A DNA stretch of 64,000 bases from positions 4,960,001 through 5,024,000 of the forward strand of contig JACGWO010000003.1 in NCBI GenBank assembly GCA_034509735.1, written 5' to 3'. How positions within the stretch are numbered: position 1 is the stretch's first letter; each line of letters starts with the position of its first letter. Shown piece after piece: positions 12,064 to 22,797 of the stretch. Below the pieces are notes generated by a model. That model ran no database searches, had not been told where the DNA came from, and worked only from the letters and a program-made list of their open reading frames with translations. The DNA comes from Sesamum alatum. Its lineage: Eukaryota; Streptophyta; Magnoliopsida; Lamiales; Pedaliaceae. A program made the position numbers and the translations under genes.

Positions 12064-12075
12064 TGGTATCAGAGC
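12064..12075 (+). promoter_or_regulatory. Gypsy primer binding site (tRNA-Met type)
   Basis: TGGTATCAGAGC lies five bases after the LTR end. This position and sequence are usual for plant chromoviruses. Confidence 0.93.
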
Positions 12076-12143
12076 AGGTCTACGTTTCTAGGGTGATTGG
12101 TTGGCTATGAGATGTGTCTGATAACTGAATTGTCTAATGTAGG

Positions 12144-13517
12144 ATGGCTTCTCAAGGTGCACATGCTGACCCAGTAGCTGGTAGGGAAGCATCAGGGGAG
12201 TCCGTAGAGGGCTCTATTGCACCTGCGAGTGCAGGTGGGGTGGAGATAGGTCGAGAGGGTGTTGGTGGTGATGCTCCTATTCCTTCCGGTGGTGCTCCAG
12301 CAGTGGGGTTACTACCAGAATTTGTACAGATTCTTCAGATGGCCCTCCAGGCCCAAGCACAAGCCCAAGCACAATTTCTTGCACAGGCGCATGCACCTGC
12401 TCCAGCGCCAGCACTAGCAGTTGCTACAATTAATCGTAATTATGAAAGAATCAGAAAGATGGGAGCTGCTGAATTTGAGGGTACCTTAGATCCTGAGATT
12501 GCTGAGAGATGGTGGGAAAAGGTCGAAGACGTGCTAAACTTAGTGAATTGTACTCCGGAGAATCGACTTAAGTATGTTGTTTCTTTGTTCGTGGGGAATG
12601 CCTTGATTTGGTGGAGGTCCGTAAATAGGGCATATGAGCCAAGAGAGATAACTTGGGCTGAGTTTCAGAGCGAGTTCGATGATATATACAGACCCAAGAT
12701 GTACCGAGATAAGAAGAGGATGGAATTTCTAAACTTAGTGCAAGGGGATGATCAAACAGTGGCAGAATATGAACTCCGTTTTGCTGCATTAGCCAAGTAT
12801 GCACCAGAAGCAATAGCGACACAGGAGGATCGTTGTTACCGTTTTGAGCAGGGGCTACGACCGGAGATAAAAAAGGGTTTGCCAGTTAGAATTACGAATT
12901 TCAAAACTCTTGTTGAGTCAGCGGTTCGAATGGAAGAGGCTGTTACCGAAGAGAAGAAGAACATGGAAGAAAAGAGAAAATCAACATATGCAGTGAGGGA
13001 GTCGAGTAGGTTGACCAAGAGGGGAACGGGTCGATCATTTTCTGCAGGAGAAAGGAACTTTTCGCGTGGTGGACCTACTTTCCGGGGAAGTAGTGGACCG
13101 AGGTTTAGTGGACCAACGGGTTTCAATAGAGGTTCGATCGAGCGCAGTTCGTTTACTATGCCTTCTATTGGATCAGGTAGGGGAGCTGGACAGAGTTACA
13201 GCAGGGGATCAGCTTTCACTTCTAGTTGTTCTATGTGTGGGAGGCAACATTCAGGACAGTGTTGGGGACCAGATGCTATACCCAGGATTTGTTATAACTG
13301 CGGAGGTAGAGGATACATATCTAAGGATTGTCCCAGTCAGACCACGAGTTTAGGTGGAAGTGCGTCCAGAGGGACCCAAAGTCAAAGTAGTATTGGGAGC
13401 AGTGGCCGAGGAGTTGAGAGAGGCAGAGGTAGAGATAGGGGTAGAGGCACTGGTAACAGAGATGGTGACCACACTGCTGATGGAGGTGCGAGGGGGTCCG
13501 GAGCACAAGTCACTTAG
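12144..13517 (+). CDS. gag: Gypsy Gag (capsid and nucleocapsid), 457 aa
   Basis: This is the structural protein that packages element RNA. The first ATG after the primer site opens a Gly/Ala-rich N-terminus with an Ala-Gln repeat (about residues 70-85). Then comes the retrotransposon Gag fold (about residues 105-250; AERWWEKVEDVL and the conserved F-x-x-x-F-x-x-x-Y core are visible). A basic Arg/Gly/Ser region follows, and a CX2CX4SX4C knuckle (CYNCGGRGYISKDC, with Ser where His is usual) near residues 383-396. The frame ends in TAG at 13515-13517. In related Tekay elements gag and pol form one frame, and the downstream pol continues here in the same frame, so this TAG is probably a nonsense mutation or a readthrough site rather than a normal Gag end. 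Confidence 0.88.
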   Translation: MASQGAHADPVAGREASGESVEGSIAPASAGGVEIGREGVGGDAPIPSGGAPAVGLLPEFVQILQMALQAQAQAQAQFLAQAHAPAPAPALAVATINRNYERIRKMGAAEFEGTLDPEIAERWWEKVEDVLNLVNCTPENRLKYVVSLFVGNALIWWRSVNRAYEPREITWAEFQSEFDDIYRPKMYRDKKRMEFLNLVQGDDQTVAEYELRFAALAKYAPEAIATQEDRCYRFEQGLRPEIKKGLPVRITNFKTLVESAVRMEEAVTEEKKNMEEKRKSTYAVRESSRLTKRGTGRSFSAGERNFSRGGPTFRGSSGPRFSGPTGFNRGSIERSSFTMPSIGSGRGAGQSYSRGSAFTSSCSMCGRQHSGQCWGPDAIPRICYNCGGRGYISKDCPSQTTSLGGSASRGTQSQSSIGSSGRGVERGRGRDRGRGTGNRDGDHTADGGARGSGAQVT

Positions 13518-13544
13518 AGACAGACCCAAGCAAGAATATATAAC

Positions 13545-16466
13545 ATGACCAGAGAAGAAGCTCCAGCTTCGAATGACGTGATATCAGGTACGATCTTGTT
13601 ATTTGATGTTGAGGCTTATGTTTTGATTGATCTTGGCTCTACGCATTCATATATATCATCAGAATTTGCAGAAAAAACACTAGGTGATAATAGTCCTTTG
13701 GGATATAATTTGATGGTTTATCTACCTGTGGGAAGGGGTGTAGTAGTGAATAGTGTTAGGAAGGGGAGTTTGGTTAGGATTGGAGATATAAATTTGCCTG
13801 TGGATCTCATAGTGATGGATTTGAAGGAGTTTGATGTAATTTTGGGGATGGATTGGCTAGCACCACATAAAGGAGTGGCTGATTGTTACAAAAAGGAAGT
13901 GACGATTGAATCTTCCGGCCAGCCAAAAGTAGTATTCGTGGGGGAGCGACATGTAGTGCCAGTTTGTGTGATATCAGCCATGGAGGCAAGACGATTAATG
14001 CTAGAAGGATGTGAGGCATATCTAGCTCATGTGATAGATGCAGAGAAGGTTAATCTCACGTTGGAGGAAATTCCTATAGTGAGAGATCTTCCTGAAGTGT
14101 TCCCTAATGACTTACCAGGTTTGCCACCACATAGAGAAGTGGACTTTACAATAAAAACTCTTCCAGTAGTTGCCCTGATTTCTATTTCACCGTATAGAAT
14201 GGCCCCAGTGGAATTGCAAGAACTTAAGAAACAAAAAGAAGAATTGTTGGAGAAAGGATTTATCAGACCGAGTACTTCACAGTGGGGGGCACCAGTGCTA
14301 TTTGTGAAGAAGAAAGATGGTAGTATGAGATTGTGTGTCGACTATCGTCAGTTGAATAGAGTGACAGTGAAGAATAAATATCCTTTGCCGAGGATTGATG
14401 ACTTACTGGATCAATTGAAGGGGGCTACAACATTTTCAAAGATCGATTTGAGATCTGGGTATTGGCAGTTGAGGATAGCAGAAAATGACATACCAAAAAC
14501 AGCTTTTCGCACACGTTATGGTCACTATGAGTTCTTAGTAATGCCATTTGGGTTAACAAATGCACCGGCAACGTTTATGGCATTGATGAATCGTACATTC
14601 CACGAGTACCTGGATCAGTTTGTTATTGTTTTTATAGATGATATTTTGGTGTACTCGAGGAGCCGGGAGGAGCATGAACAACATTTGAGGATAGTGTTAC
14701 AGATCTTGAAGGAGAAAGAGTTGTATGCTAAACTAAGCAAATGTGAATTTTGGATAAATCAGGTGGTTTTCCTCGGGCATGTGATATCGGGTGATGGGGT
14801 TACGCCGGACCTTTCAAAAGTGAAAGCTATTATGGAATGGAGAGTACCAAAGAATGCGACTGAAGTTCAAAGTTTCTTGGGGTTAGCAGGGTATTATAGG
14901 AAATTCGTCGAGGGCTTCTCCATAATTGCCAGTCCTTTGACAATGTTACTGAGGAAGGGAGTAGTATTTCAGTGGACTGAACAGTGCCAACGAAGCTTTG
15001 ATGAGTTAAAGAAAAGAATGACCTCAACTCTGGTTTTGGTTTTACTGTCTGGTAGTGGTGGATATGTAGTGTACACGGATGCTTCAAAGCAGGGTTTGGG
15101 TTGTGTATTAATGCAGAACAGAAAAGTAATTGCCCATGCATCTCGTCAGCTGAGGACTCATGAGTTAAATTATCCCACACATGATTTGGAGTTGGCCGCG
15201 ATTGTGCATGCATTAAAGATATGGAGACATTATTTGTATGGAGAAAAATTTCAAATTTTCACTAATCACAAGAGTTTGAAGTATATTTTGACTCAAAAGC
15301 AACTGAATTTGAGACAAAGGAGATGGATAGAACTGCTGAAGGATTATGACTGCACTATTGATTATCATCCAGGGAAAGCAAACGTGGTAGCAGATGCTTT
15401 GAGTAGAAAGAGCTCAAGTACATTAGCCAGTTTGGGGAGTCACGATCTAACATTGTTGCTGGAAATGAGATCTATGAATGCGAAATTAGAAGTTGATAAG
15501 ATGACGGGATTGTTGGCTGCCTTGCAACTTAAGCCAGACTTTGAGGATCAAATCAAAGAAGCACAGACTCGGGATCTTTTCTTATTACGGATGCTGGAGA
15601 AAATGAAACACGGTAAGAAGTTAAATTTTTCGATAAGAGCTGATGGAGTGATAGTGAACGGGGAGCGAATTTGTGTACCCGATGTAGATGGGTTACGAGG
15701 AGAGATCTCGCGAGAAGCTCATAATGCTCCATACTCCATGCATCCTGGTATTACAAAGATGTATCGTAATTTAAGACCGTACTACTGGTGGCAGACAATG
15801 AAGAAGGATGTGGCAGAGTATGTGGCCAAATGTATGACATGTCAGCAGGTAAAAGTAGAACATCAGGCACCAGCAGGTAAACTTCGGCCTTTATCCATAC
15901 CAGAATGGAAGTGGGAAAAGATTACTATGGATTTTGTCATAGGGTTGCCACGTACACTCAGGAAGCATGATGCTATTTGGGTAATTGTAGATAGACTGAC
16001 GAAATCAGCACATTTCTTGCCGATACAACTAGGTGATTCTCTGGATAAGTTAACCGAGTTGTATGTTTCTGAGATCGTGAGATTACATGGTGTGCCTGTA
16101 TCTATTGTGTCAGACAGAGATCCTCGATTTACCTCACATTTTTGGAGAAGTTTACAAAAGGCAATGGGCACAAATTTACATTTCAGTACTGCATTTCATC
16201 CTCAGACAGATGGGCAGTCAGAAGGAACAATTCAGACCCTGGAAGATATGATGAGGGCTTGTATAATAGAGTTTAAGGGTAATTGGGATGATCATCTACC
16301 TTTGATGGAGTTTGCGTACAACAATAATTTTCATTCTAGTATCGGTATGGCCCCGTACGAAGCTTTATATGGAAGGAGATGTCGCAGTCCAGTATGTTGG
16401 GATATGGAGGGATCACGGCAGCTGGAAGGTCCGGAATTGGTGCAAGAAATGGTGGAAAAGATGTAG
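13545..16466 (+). CDS. pol: Gypsy Pol (protease, RT, RNase H, integrase), 973 aa, degenerate
   Basis: It is in frame with gag across one amber codon. The protease motif reads D29-L30-G31 where D-S/T-G is expected. RT has the palm motif FIDDILVYS with its Asp pair at residues 365-366. RNase H has YTDAS (Asp512), but FTNHKSL puts Asn574 where family members have Asp. The integrase zinc-binding region is around residues 725-770, and the catalytic core runs through MDFVIGLP and SDRDPRF to the [10 protein letters not shown] stretch, where the residue after SE is normally Arg. The frame stops at TAG 16464-16466, before the integrase C-terminus. It is long enough to have been intact recently, but the substituted protease and RNase H residues argue against function. 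Confidence 0.88.
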   Translation: MTREEAPASNDVISGTILLFDVEAYVLIDLGSTHSYISSEFAEKTLGDNSPLGYNLMVYLPVGRGVVVNSVRKGSLVRIGDINLPVDLIVMDLKEFDVILGMDWLAPHKGVADCYKKEVTIESSGQPKVVFVGERHVVPVCVISAMEARRLMLEGCEAYLAHVIDAEKVNLTLEEIPIVRDLPEVFPNDLPGLPPHREVDFTIKTLPVVALISISPYRMAPVELQELKKQKEELLEKGFIRPSTSQWGAPVLFVKKKDGSMRLCVDYRQLNRVTVKNKYPLPRIDDLLDQLKGATTFSKIDLRSGYWQLRIAENDIPKTAFRTRYGHYEFLVMPFGLTNAPATFMALMNRTFHEYLDQFVIVFIDDILVYSRSREEHEQHLRIVLQILKEKELYAKLSKCEFWINQVVFLGHVISGDGVTPDLSKVKAIMEWRVPKNATEVQSFLGLAGYYRKFVEGFSIIASPLTMLLRKGVVFQWTEQCQRSFDELKKRMTSTLVLVLLSGSGGYVVYTDASKQGLGCVLMQNRKVIAHASRQLRTHELNYPTHDLELAAIVHALKIWRHYLYGEKFQIFTNHKSLKYILTQKQLNLRQRRWIELLKDYDCTIDYHPGKANVVADALSRKSSSTLASLGSHDLTLLLEMRSMNAKLEVDKMTGLLAALQLKPDFEDQIKEAQTRDLFLLRMLEKMKHGKKLNFSIRADGVIVNGERICVPDVDGLRGEISREAHNAPYSMHPGITKMYRNLRPYYWWQTMKKDVAEYVAKCMTCQQVKVEHQAPAGKLRPLSIPEWKWEKITMDFVIGLPRTLRKHDAIWVIVDRLTKSAHFLPIQLGDSLDKLTELYVSEIVRLHGVPVSIVSDRDPRFTSHFWRSLQKAMGTNLHFSTAFHPQTDGQSEGTIQTLEDMMRACIIEFKGNWDDHLPLMEFAYNNNFHSSIGMAPYEALYGRRCRSPVCWDMEGSRQLEGPELVQEMVEKM

Positions 16467-16967
16467 ATAGTGAAAAAGTGCCTGAAAGCAGCTCAAGATC
16501 GACAGAAAAGTTATACGGATAAACACCGAAGGGAGATGGAATATGAAATAGGTGATAAGATTTTTCTGAAGGTAGTTCCATGGAAGGGGATCTTAAGATC
16601 TGGCAAGCAAGGGAAGTTGAGTCCGAGATATATTGGGCCGTATGAAATTAGTGAAGGAATTGGGCCATTAGCTTATCGACTAGTATTGCACCAGAGTTGT
16701 CACGGATACATGATGTTTTCCATGTTTCGATGCTACGACGATATCGATCTGATCCTAGCCACGTCATTCATGAACCAGAGATAGAGATTTTCCGAGGAGT
16801 TGACATATGTGGAAGAGCCAACGGAGATTCTAGACAGAAGTATAAGAAAATTGAGAAATAAGGAGATATCTATGGTGAAAGTGAAGTGGAGTCATAATTC
16901 TCCAAGATATGCGACTTGGGAAGTAGAGGAACATATGAGAGACAAATATCCTTATTTATTCAAGTGA
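16467..16967 (+). pseudogene. Gypsy integrase C-terminus and chromodomain, frameshifted
   Basis: After the amber stop the frame continues with KKCLKAAQDRQKSY and EIGDKIFLKV (the integrase C-terminal GPY/F region). A frameshift near 16690 moves the conserved LSRIHDVFHVSMLRRY motif to another frame. A second, an extra T near 16790, leads into the chromodomain (16800-16964: EEPTEILDRSIRKLRN, then VKWSHNSPRYATWE). It ends in TGA at 16965-16967. Chromodomains direct chromovirus integration toward heterochromatin marks, which fits the repeat-dense surroundings. Confidence 0.85.
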
Positions 16968-17007
16968 ACGGGTAAGTTAGTTAAATTGCGGGGACGAAAT
17001 TTTAATA

Positions 17008-17020
17008 AGGAGGGGAGAAT
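17008..17020 (+). promoter_or_regulatory. Gypsy polypurine tract
   Basis: AGGAGGGGAGAAT stands directly before the 3' LTR start TGTGACG, as in other plant chromoviruses. Confidence 0.88.
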
Positions 17021-17191
17021 TGTGACGTTCGTAGAATTTTATAAATAATTGAGAGTTTAATTAGTAATTATTAAGAAAATTTTTGTTTTAATTATAAATA
17101 AATTATAGGTTAAAATTGGAATATGATAAAATTTGAATGGAGTAAACTGAAACTTATTATAATATTTGGGAGCGAATCAATATTAATTATG

Positions 17192-17211
17192 TAATATATA
17201 TATGTATAATA

Positions 17212-17250
<39 letters not shown>

Positions 17251-17280
17251 TATATATAATAATAATAATATAATATATAT
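17192..17280. repeat. AT/AAT microsatellite
   Basis: Uninterrupted ATA/ATT and TA units lie within the gypsy 3' LTR. Simple-sequence slippage is the likely origin. Confidence 0.9.
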
Positions 17281-18590
17281 AGAGAGAAAGTGGGGTGGGA
17301 GTCACCCCACCACCACCTCATCATTTATGTAATAATAATATATATGTATGTGTGTGTTAAACAAACCACACCAAGGGAAAGAATTTGCAAACCCACCAAA
17401 TTTGTTCAACATCTTGCAATCTGAACTTCTCTCCCGGAAAACGAAAAGAATCAGGTATGGAATTTTTGGTTTTTAAATTTTATTAATTTATATAATTATA
17501 TTATGTAATTAGACCATTTACTAAATGTAGTTTATATTGACCGATTTACTATTTAATCGGAAAATTTTATGAGTTTGACTAGTTAAACTAGTGTTATATT
17601 AAATATCACATTTGATATAAGATTGCTATAATTGGGTAACTAAATTACTAGATTTGCTAGATTTAATCACTATTGTAGTTAACGTATTCAATTTCATCGA
17701 GTGTATTGACTAAATACTTAATTATATATATATATATTGGTGTTTAATCATATTATATAATAGCGAGGAATTGATAGGAATTAACAGAAATATTATTGAG
17801 AAGTTATTTAAGAAAATATAAGATTTTTATAATAATTTAAGTTAGAAATATTATTAACACCGGTAGTTATAATGGTATGAGGGGTTTTATAAAATGGAAT
17901 TGTATGAGTTAGTTGATAAATTAAAAAGTATACCTGAGAAGTGTAGAAATTTAAGTTATTTAAAATAAAATAGAACGGGGGGTTGAATTTCTATATAAAT
18001 AGAACGATGCGAATATTACAATAATATATTAATTAGAACTTGCGATATTTATGAGTTATTGATCGTATAAATTATAATTTACTATAGGACGTGACGATAG
18101 AGTGGAAGGTTGAGCAACCATTCGTGTTGACAGACTAATTTTGGAATTTGAGGTAAGTATAGCTAATTGGTTTTATATATATATATATATTTATATGAAT
18201 ATAAATATAAATTGTTGGATATATATATATATATATTTATATGCTTATGTAAGAACTTGATGTTGAATTTTGGATATATATAGATATATAATTATGAGGA
18301 TATGAATATGGATTGTTTATATACTTGATCATGGATGTCGATTGTGATTAAGATGATCGTTATACCTGTGGAATTGCTATTATGTGCTAAAGTGTGATTG
18401 TGCTGCACGGTTGTTGGCCAAATGATTGTGGGGTTGTATAATTGATTGTGATATGAAGTCAAATAGGAATGGTATTGACGAGTGAATGATATTAAATGAA
18501 ATGATGGCTTAACTAACTGGGGAGCATACTCAATGGCTTATAATAATACGATCAATGACGAGATGTGTGCTGTCATTGATCAATGGAGAT

Positions 18591-18713
18591 GATGGGATAC
18601 ACACGAGCTGTGTGCTATGTGATATCAGTGAGGATGGGATACACACAAGCTGTGTGCTGTGTGGTATCAATGAGGATGAGATACACACGAGTTGTGTGCT
18701 GTGTGATATCGGA
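18591..18713. repeat. Three tandem 42-bp units in the gypsy LTR
   Basis: Units start at 18591, 18633 and 18675. Each has a GATACACAC core followed by GTGTGCT and GTGATATC, so each holds an imperfect CACAC/GTGTG dyad. They are present only in the part of the LTR retained at the 3' end. Confidence 0.88.
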
Positions 18714-19244
18714 AAAGAAAAGAGAGTGGAAGGAGTAATGTGATTGAGATGATGATGATGGTGATAGCCGGCTAGGCTCATTGAGCGATGCACTCCAGGT
18801 TGGATAAGCAGGGCCCTAAGGACTATACTTATTGAGTAGGCAACTCATTCCTTGCCACACACACGTTTCAGGAGATAGGTCGCATGGATTAATACCATTG
18901 GATCTTGAGCCGTGCCATGACACTGAATAGGTGGGTCAGCCGTGACATTGAAGGTGATAGTTTTTAGGCTATGAAATTAAGATATCCGAGTATTGTAGAG
19001 CTTGTTGTAAGATTTTGGACAGTTGGACGTTGGTTATCTTTTTCTTAAGTTATGTACAGTGGTGGGAAGTAAATATAAGGTTTTTGGCTATATTTATGAT
19101 CTAATATCGTATATATATATATATATATATCTATTTGTTAAATTGGTAAAACATAATCTATATTATGTTATGGAATGAGTTGAGATTAAGAAAATGGAAG
19201 ATTAATTAGTGGTAACTAGGTGTCGTACTGTAGGGAGTGTTACA

Positions 19245-19541
19245 CACATACGAGACTTGGAGCAAATCGGGGAATAACGCGGTACCGGTGAGAAGACGAA
19301 AACGACAATCGGTAGGTTCCGGTTTAAATTTTCGTTTCTCTTTATTTTAAATCCTATGGCCTCCATGATTTCTTTTATGCTTTTTGATTCATGAGATACA
19401 CCGAACGCCCCGGAACTTCAAGGGTACACCCCTTGAACGTGTTCTTTTACTTTATTAAAAGCATGTTTTAATTTTTGTATTTAATTTTAATACCGCGTTT
19501 CAGCATTCGCGCTATTTCTCGGGACGATCCACAATCTTCCG
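19245..19541 (+). repeat. Copia C 5' LTR, 3' terminal part
   Basis: It shares the family-wide end (GGTAGGTTCCGG ... CCTATGGCCTCCATG ... GGGACGATCCACAATCTT) with the copy at 21046-21296. The last bases are mutated (CTTCCG instead of CTTTCAG). Confidence 0.8.
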
Positions 19542-19542
19542 C

Positions 19543-19554
19543 TGGTATCAGAGC
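19543..19554 (+). promoter_or_regulatory. Copia C primer binding site
   Basis: TGGTATCAGAGC lies immediately after the LTR end and is followed by CCGGTTCGGTGTATAGG, as in B1. Confidence 0.9.
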
Positions 19555-21045
19555 CCGGTTCGGTGTATAGGCCTAGGTTTTATGTGCGTTTTAAGCATGA
19601 AACGTGTTCTTGCATGTTTTAATTAATTCTTGGTTATATTATTATTAAAGCATGTCGTTTTCTTACTTTTTAATTCGTGTGATTTTGGTATCGTTGGTTT
19701 ATCTGTTTTTTCTTGGAAAACGGGGGTGAAAAAGCGAACAAAAACGGAGAGAAATGCCGCAGCACGCCGACCAGCCGGAGGCTGGCTGCCCGCAGCCGTG
19801 CCCACACGCAGGGCAGACGCGCGCAGGCAGGGGAGCCTGCGCGCAGCCAACCTGCCGGTGGCGCGGCCAGGCCTCAAGCAGGGCCGGGCGCGTGTCAGGC
19901 CAGCGTGCCGGGATGCCTGCGCGCCCGGACGCGCGGCCAGAGTGGCCACGCGTGAGCGCGCGCACAAGGCGGCGCCTCCAGGCGCGCGGGCACGCAGAGA
20001 AGGGAGTCTGCGCGCGCACGCCTGGCAGGCGCGCGCATAAGTGCGTGCTCGAGAGTCCACGCGCGTGTGCGCACTAGGTGGCCCACCAGGCACGCGCGCA
20101 CGCAGACTATGGTGTCTGCGCGCGCGCGCCCAGTGCGCATGCGCGCGCGCACTGCGCAGGGCAGACTCGCGGCTGGCGGCCAGCAGGCCAGCGCGCGCGC
20201 GGGCAAGGGAGCCTGCGCTCGCGACAGCCTGCCGGCGCGCACGGCCGCGCAGCCTGCTCCCGACCAGGCGCGCACGCACACAGGCAGGGGCCTGCGTGCA
20301 TGCGTAGAGTCGGCAGGCTGAGCCTGCTACCCTGCGCGCACGCCGACTGGCTGGTGCCGGTGGCGGCGGCCGACTGCCGGTTAGCTAGGGTTTCTCCCTT
20401 TTTTATTTTGTTTATTTTCAGTTTTAATGTTTTAATTAATTCTGAAAATTCGGTTTTGTTCATTTTTTGCCTAATTTTCTAAGACATTATTTTAGGAGGT
20501 AAAATATATTGGATTTGGAATTCCGAGGATATTTTACCTAGAAATAATGAGGAAAGGTTTTCCTAAAACGAGAAAATATTATTACCAACGGTTATGCCAT
20601 ATTTTCACGTTACGCATTTATTTTATCTTGGATAATTGTGATTGGTAATCATGCATTATTGGTGTGTTGTTATTATATAATTGGATCATATGATTATGTG
20701 TGTTGGATGGAAACGGATGGTCACGAGCCTTAGACCGAATGTATGGTTTAATTTTATGTTGGGCCTGTGTGCCTCTTTTACTGCTTTCTCCTTTCCTCTC
20801 TCTAGTTGCCTTGGAATAATAAGGCATTCTATCTCCCTCCTTATGTACTCCCCCCCGGTTTTCGCTGGGGTTTCTATTTTTAATATGTAATGAGAGTAGA
20901 ATAGGAGTGATGTTTTAATTTGATGTAATTGATGGAGAAGAAGGAATGTCCACATGGAGAGCTCAGACTGGAGGTTCCAAGGCGTTTTCGTGAAGAGAAG
21001 AAAGAGAAAAGAGACCAAGGCCCATCAGATAAAAACGAGTACCTG
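19555..21045 (+). other. Copia C untranslated leader with CG-rich island
   Basis: The first 190 bases match the B leader. A CG-rich island spans 19750-20390, with repeated GGGAGCCTGCGCGC-like units and GTCTGCGCGCGC half-hairpins. A single telobox-like CTAGGGTTT follows at about 20386. Downstream sequence is colinear with the B leader up to the GACCAAGGCCCATCAG motif at about 21027, where the deletion begins. Open frames over the island are compositional and I do not call them genes. Confidence 0.78.
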
Positions 21046-21296
21046 TTAGAAGATAAAAACGACAATCGGTAGGTTCCGGTTTAAATTTTCGTTTCTCTTT
21101 ATTTTTAATCCTATGGCCTCCATGATTTCTTTTATGCTTTTTGATTCATGAGATACACTGAACGCCGGGAACTTCAAGGGTACACCCCTTGGACGTGTTC
21201 TTTTATTTTATTAAAAGCATGTTTTAATTTTGTATTTAATTTTTATACCGCGCTACCGCATTCGCGCTATTTCCCGGGACGATCCACAATCTTTCA
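21046..21296 (+). repeat. Copia C 3' LTR, terminal part
   Basis: It starts abruptly at the GACAATCGGTAGG segment and ends CTTTCA at 21296. It is almost the same as 19292-19541. Confidence 0.8.
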
Positions 21297-22797
21297 GGGT
21301 GTACCCTTGGGTGCTCAACCGAGCGTTCGATGTAGGATGTATTAATGTTTAAAACCATACACTTAACACATAGGGCATAGATGAAAATAACAAAGAGTCT
21401 ACTAAAGCGTAAATAGACCATTACCTTGTAGATTTCTCATGTGCTCGGGGTACTTGCATTGTTCCTTCACCGGAATGCTTACAAATTCAAAAGTATGGAT
21501 TCTTCAAAGGTGATCCACACCACACCGGAAGAAACTCACGTTCTCCTTGCTAGAGGAAAACGGGTTTATGAAGGAATCAGCTTAAGACAAGAACGCTATT
21601 AATTAGTGCTCTCTTAAGCCTACTTTGTTCTTCCTTTTGATTCAAAATCAAGTGAAGAACACAAGTAGAAATGGGGAGGAATGGCCGAGAGTTAGAGGGA
21701 GAGGAGAGAGCCGAAAATGCTTCTTCTTTTTCCTAGAAAAAGATGAATTACGATTCACATACATAAGGTGTTGTATATACTCCTATATATACATAATTAA
21801 TGTGATTATTGGAATGTGTCTAGGTTCATCTAAGGATGTCTAGATACATTCCAATCAATCACCATTAATTTTTCAATCAAGCCTACCAACTTTTATGGTA
21901 TGATCAAGTCATACCAAAAGGGAAGGGCTTGATTGGAGTTGATTTGTCTCTTTCCAGTCAACATACCACCTTGCATGAAACATGGCTGATTTTAGCTTCC
22001 TCCGAGGGAGCATTTCGGCCATGCTTAATATGGGAAGAAATCCAACTTCTTCCTATTCCAAAATAGGAATTATTTCTCCTCTCAGGTCAAAATTTAGCGA
22101 ACCGGATTTTGTCATAATCCAATTACGACGAACCCAATATTAAATCCAATTTAATGTCCACTTAAATTATTCTCGTTGATCTTTTTATCCAATTAAAAGA
22201 TCCAACATATCAACTTTCCATATTTAATCGAAAATCCAATTTACCGATTAAACGAGGGCCCGATACAATATCGGTCCGTCCATCCAATGGACTTTCCCTT
22301 AAGTAATCCAATTACTTATTTATCCTTCGAGATTGACTCCAAGTCAATCTTTCAACCTCCTCGGTGATTTTTGTGTGACCCTTTAGGTTCACCCTCAAGT
22401 AGACTTGGGCTCGTGTCCCACAAGGGCCCGTTACCATGGGTGGCTGTCCAGCAACGGTCCATGGCACTAGAGACTAGGTGAATTAGCGTGAACATTTAGG
22501 CGCCGATTCTGTACGGGTACATCCTTCCGTCTACCGTCTCCCGGCCTTAGTCTAGGGTATAAACTGGGCGTCGGTTTCCATCCTTGGCTAGGCATCTATG
22601 CTTAATACTCGAGACTACGCAGGCTTCATTGCGTCGACACAGGAAACCATTCCCTGTTCGACCAACCACTGTGGCCACAGCTTTAAACAGCATGAACGTG
22701 CCTCCGAGTGCATAGGAGATACCTCTGTCACATACTGACAGGGGACGGATCCTATTCTTGGAATCCACCGTCCTCGCTACACATTCCGACCGCACTA
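21297..22797 (-). repeat. A-like LTR fragment (minus)
   Basis: It is colinear with about 6491-7994 of the A1 5' LTR, including the U5 end, a TATATATA stretch, the conserved U3 block and CTGTGGCCACAG. It stops at CATTCCGACCGCACT, where a D-type LTR begins. Confidence 0.85.

Larger units (their letters stand above)
11439..19244 (+). mobile_element. Ty3/gypsy chromovirus (Tekay/Del-like), 5' LTR truncated
   Basis: The order is LTR, primer site, gag, protease, RT, RNase H, integrase, chromodomain, polypurine tract, LTR. Integrase after RNase H places it in gypsy, and the C-terminal chromodomain makes it a chromovirus. LTR length (2.2 kb) and the chromodomain sequence style fit Tekay. The 5' LTR has lost its first 1.6 kb next to an A-type LTR end. 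The gag-pol frame carries two amber stops and frameshifts near the 3' end, so it is not autonomous. Confidence 0.93.
17021..19244 (+). repeat. Gypsy 3' LTR (2224 bp)
   Basis: It is bounded by TGTGACGTTCG and GTGTTACA. It contains an AT microsatellite (17192-17280), several TATATA stretches, and three 42-bp tandem units (18591-18713). The right flank begins CACAT; the matching left target duplication is lost because the 5' LTR is truncated. Confidence 0.9.
19245..21296 (+). mobile_element. Copia C remnant: LTR end, leader, LTR end, no coding region
   Basis: A B-like LTR terminus (19245-19541) is followed by a primer site, a long leader with a CG-rich island, then at about 21046 a second copy of the same LTR terminus, closely similar to the first. 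All of gag-pol and the 5' part of the second LTR are missing. This could be an internal deletion or a recombination product. The left LTR is interrupted by the gypsy element. Confidence 0.78.

Noticed and set aside
17192..18260. CRISPR-like or origin-like AT repeats
   Set aside because: Simple AT slippage repeats inside a gypsy LTR; no spaced unit structure and the wrong kind of genome.
19623..20482. Open frames up to 218 codons in the copia C leader
   Set aside because: Same compositional effect of the CG island. Opposite strands are open at once and the B island does not preserve any one frame.
20618..21065. Possible host gene fragments near the end of the C leader
   Set aside because: The same sequence recurs in the B1 (29481-29813) and B2 (40943-41288) leaders at the same place, so it is leader DNA; frames differ and no domain is seen.
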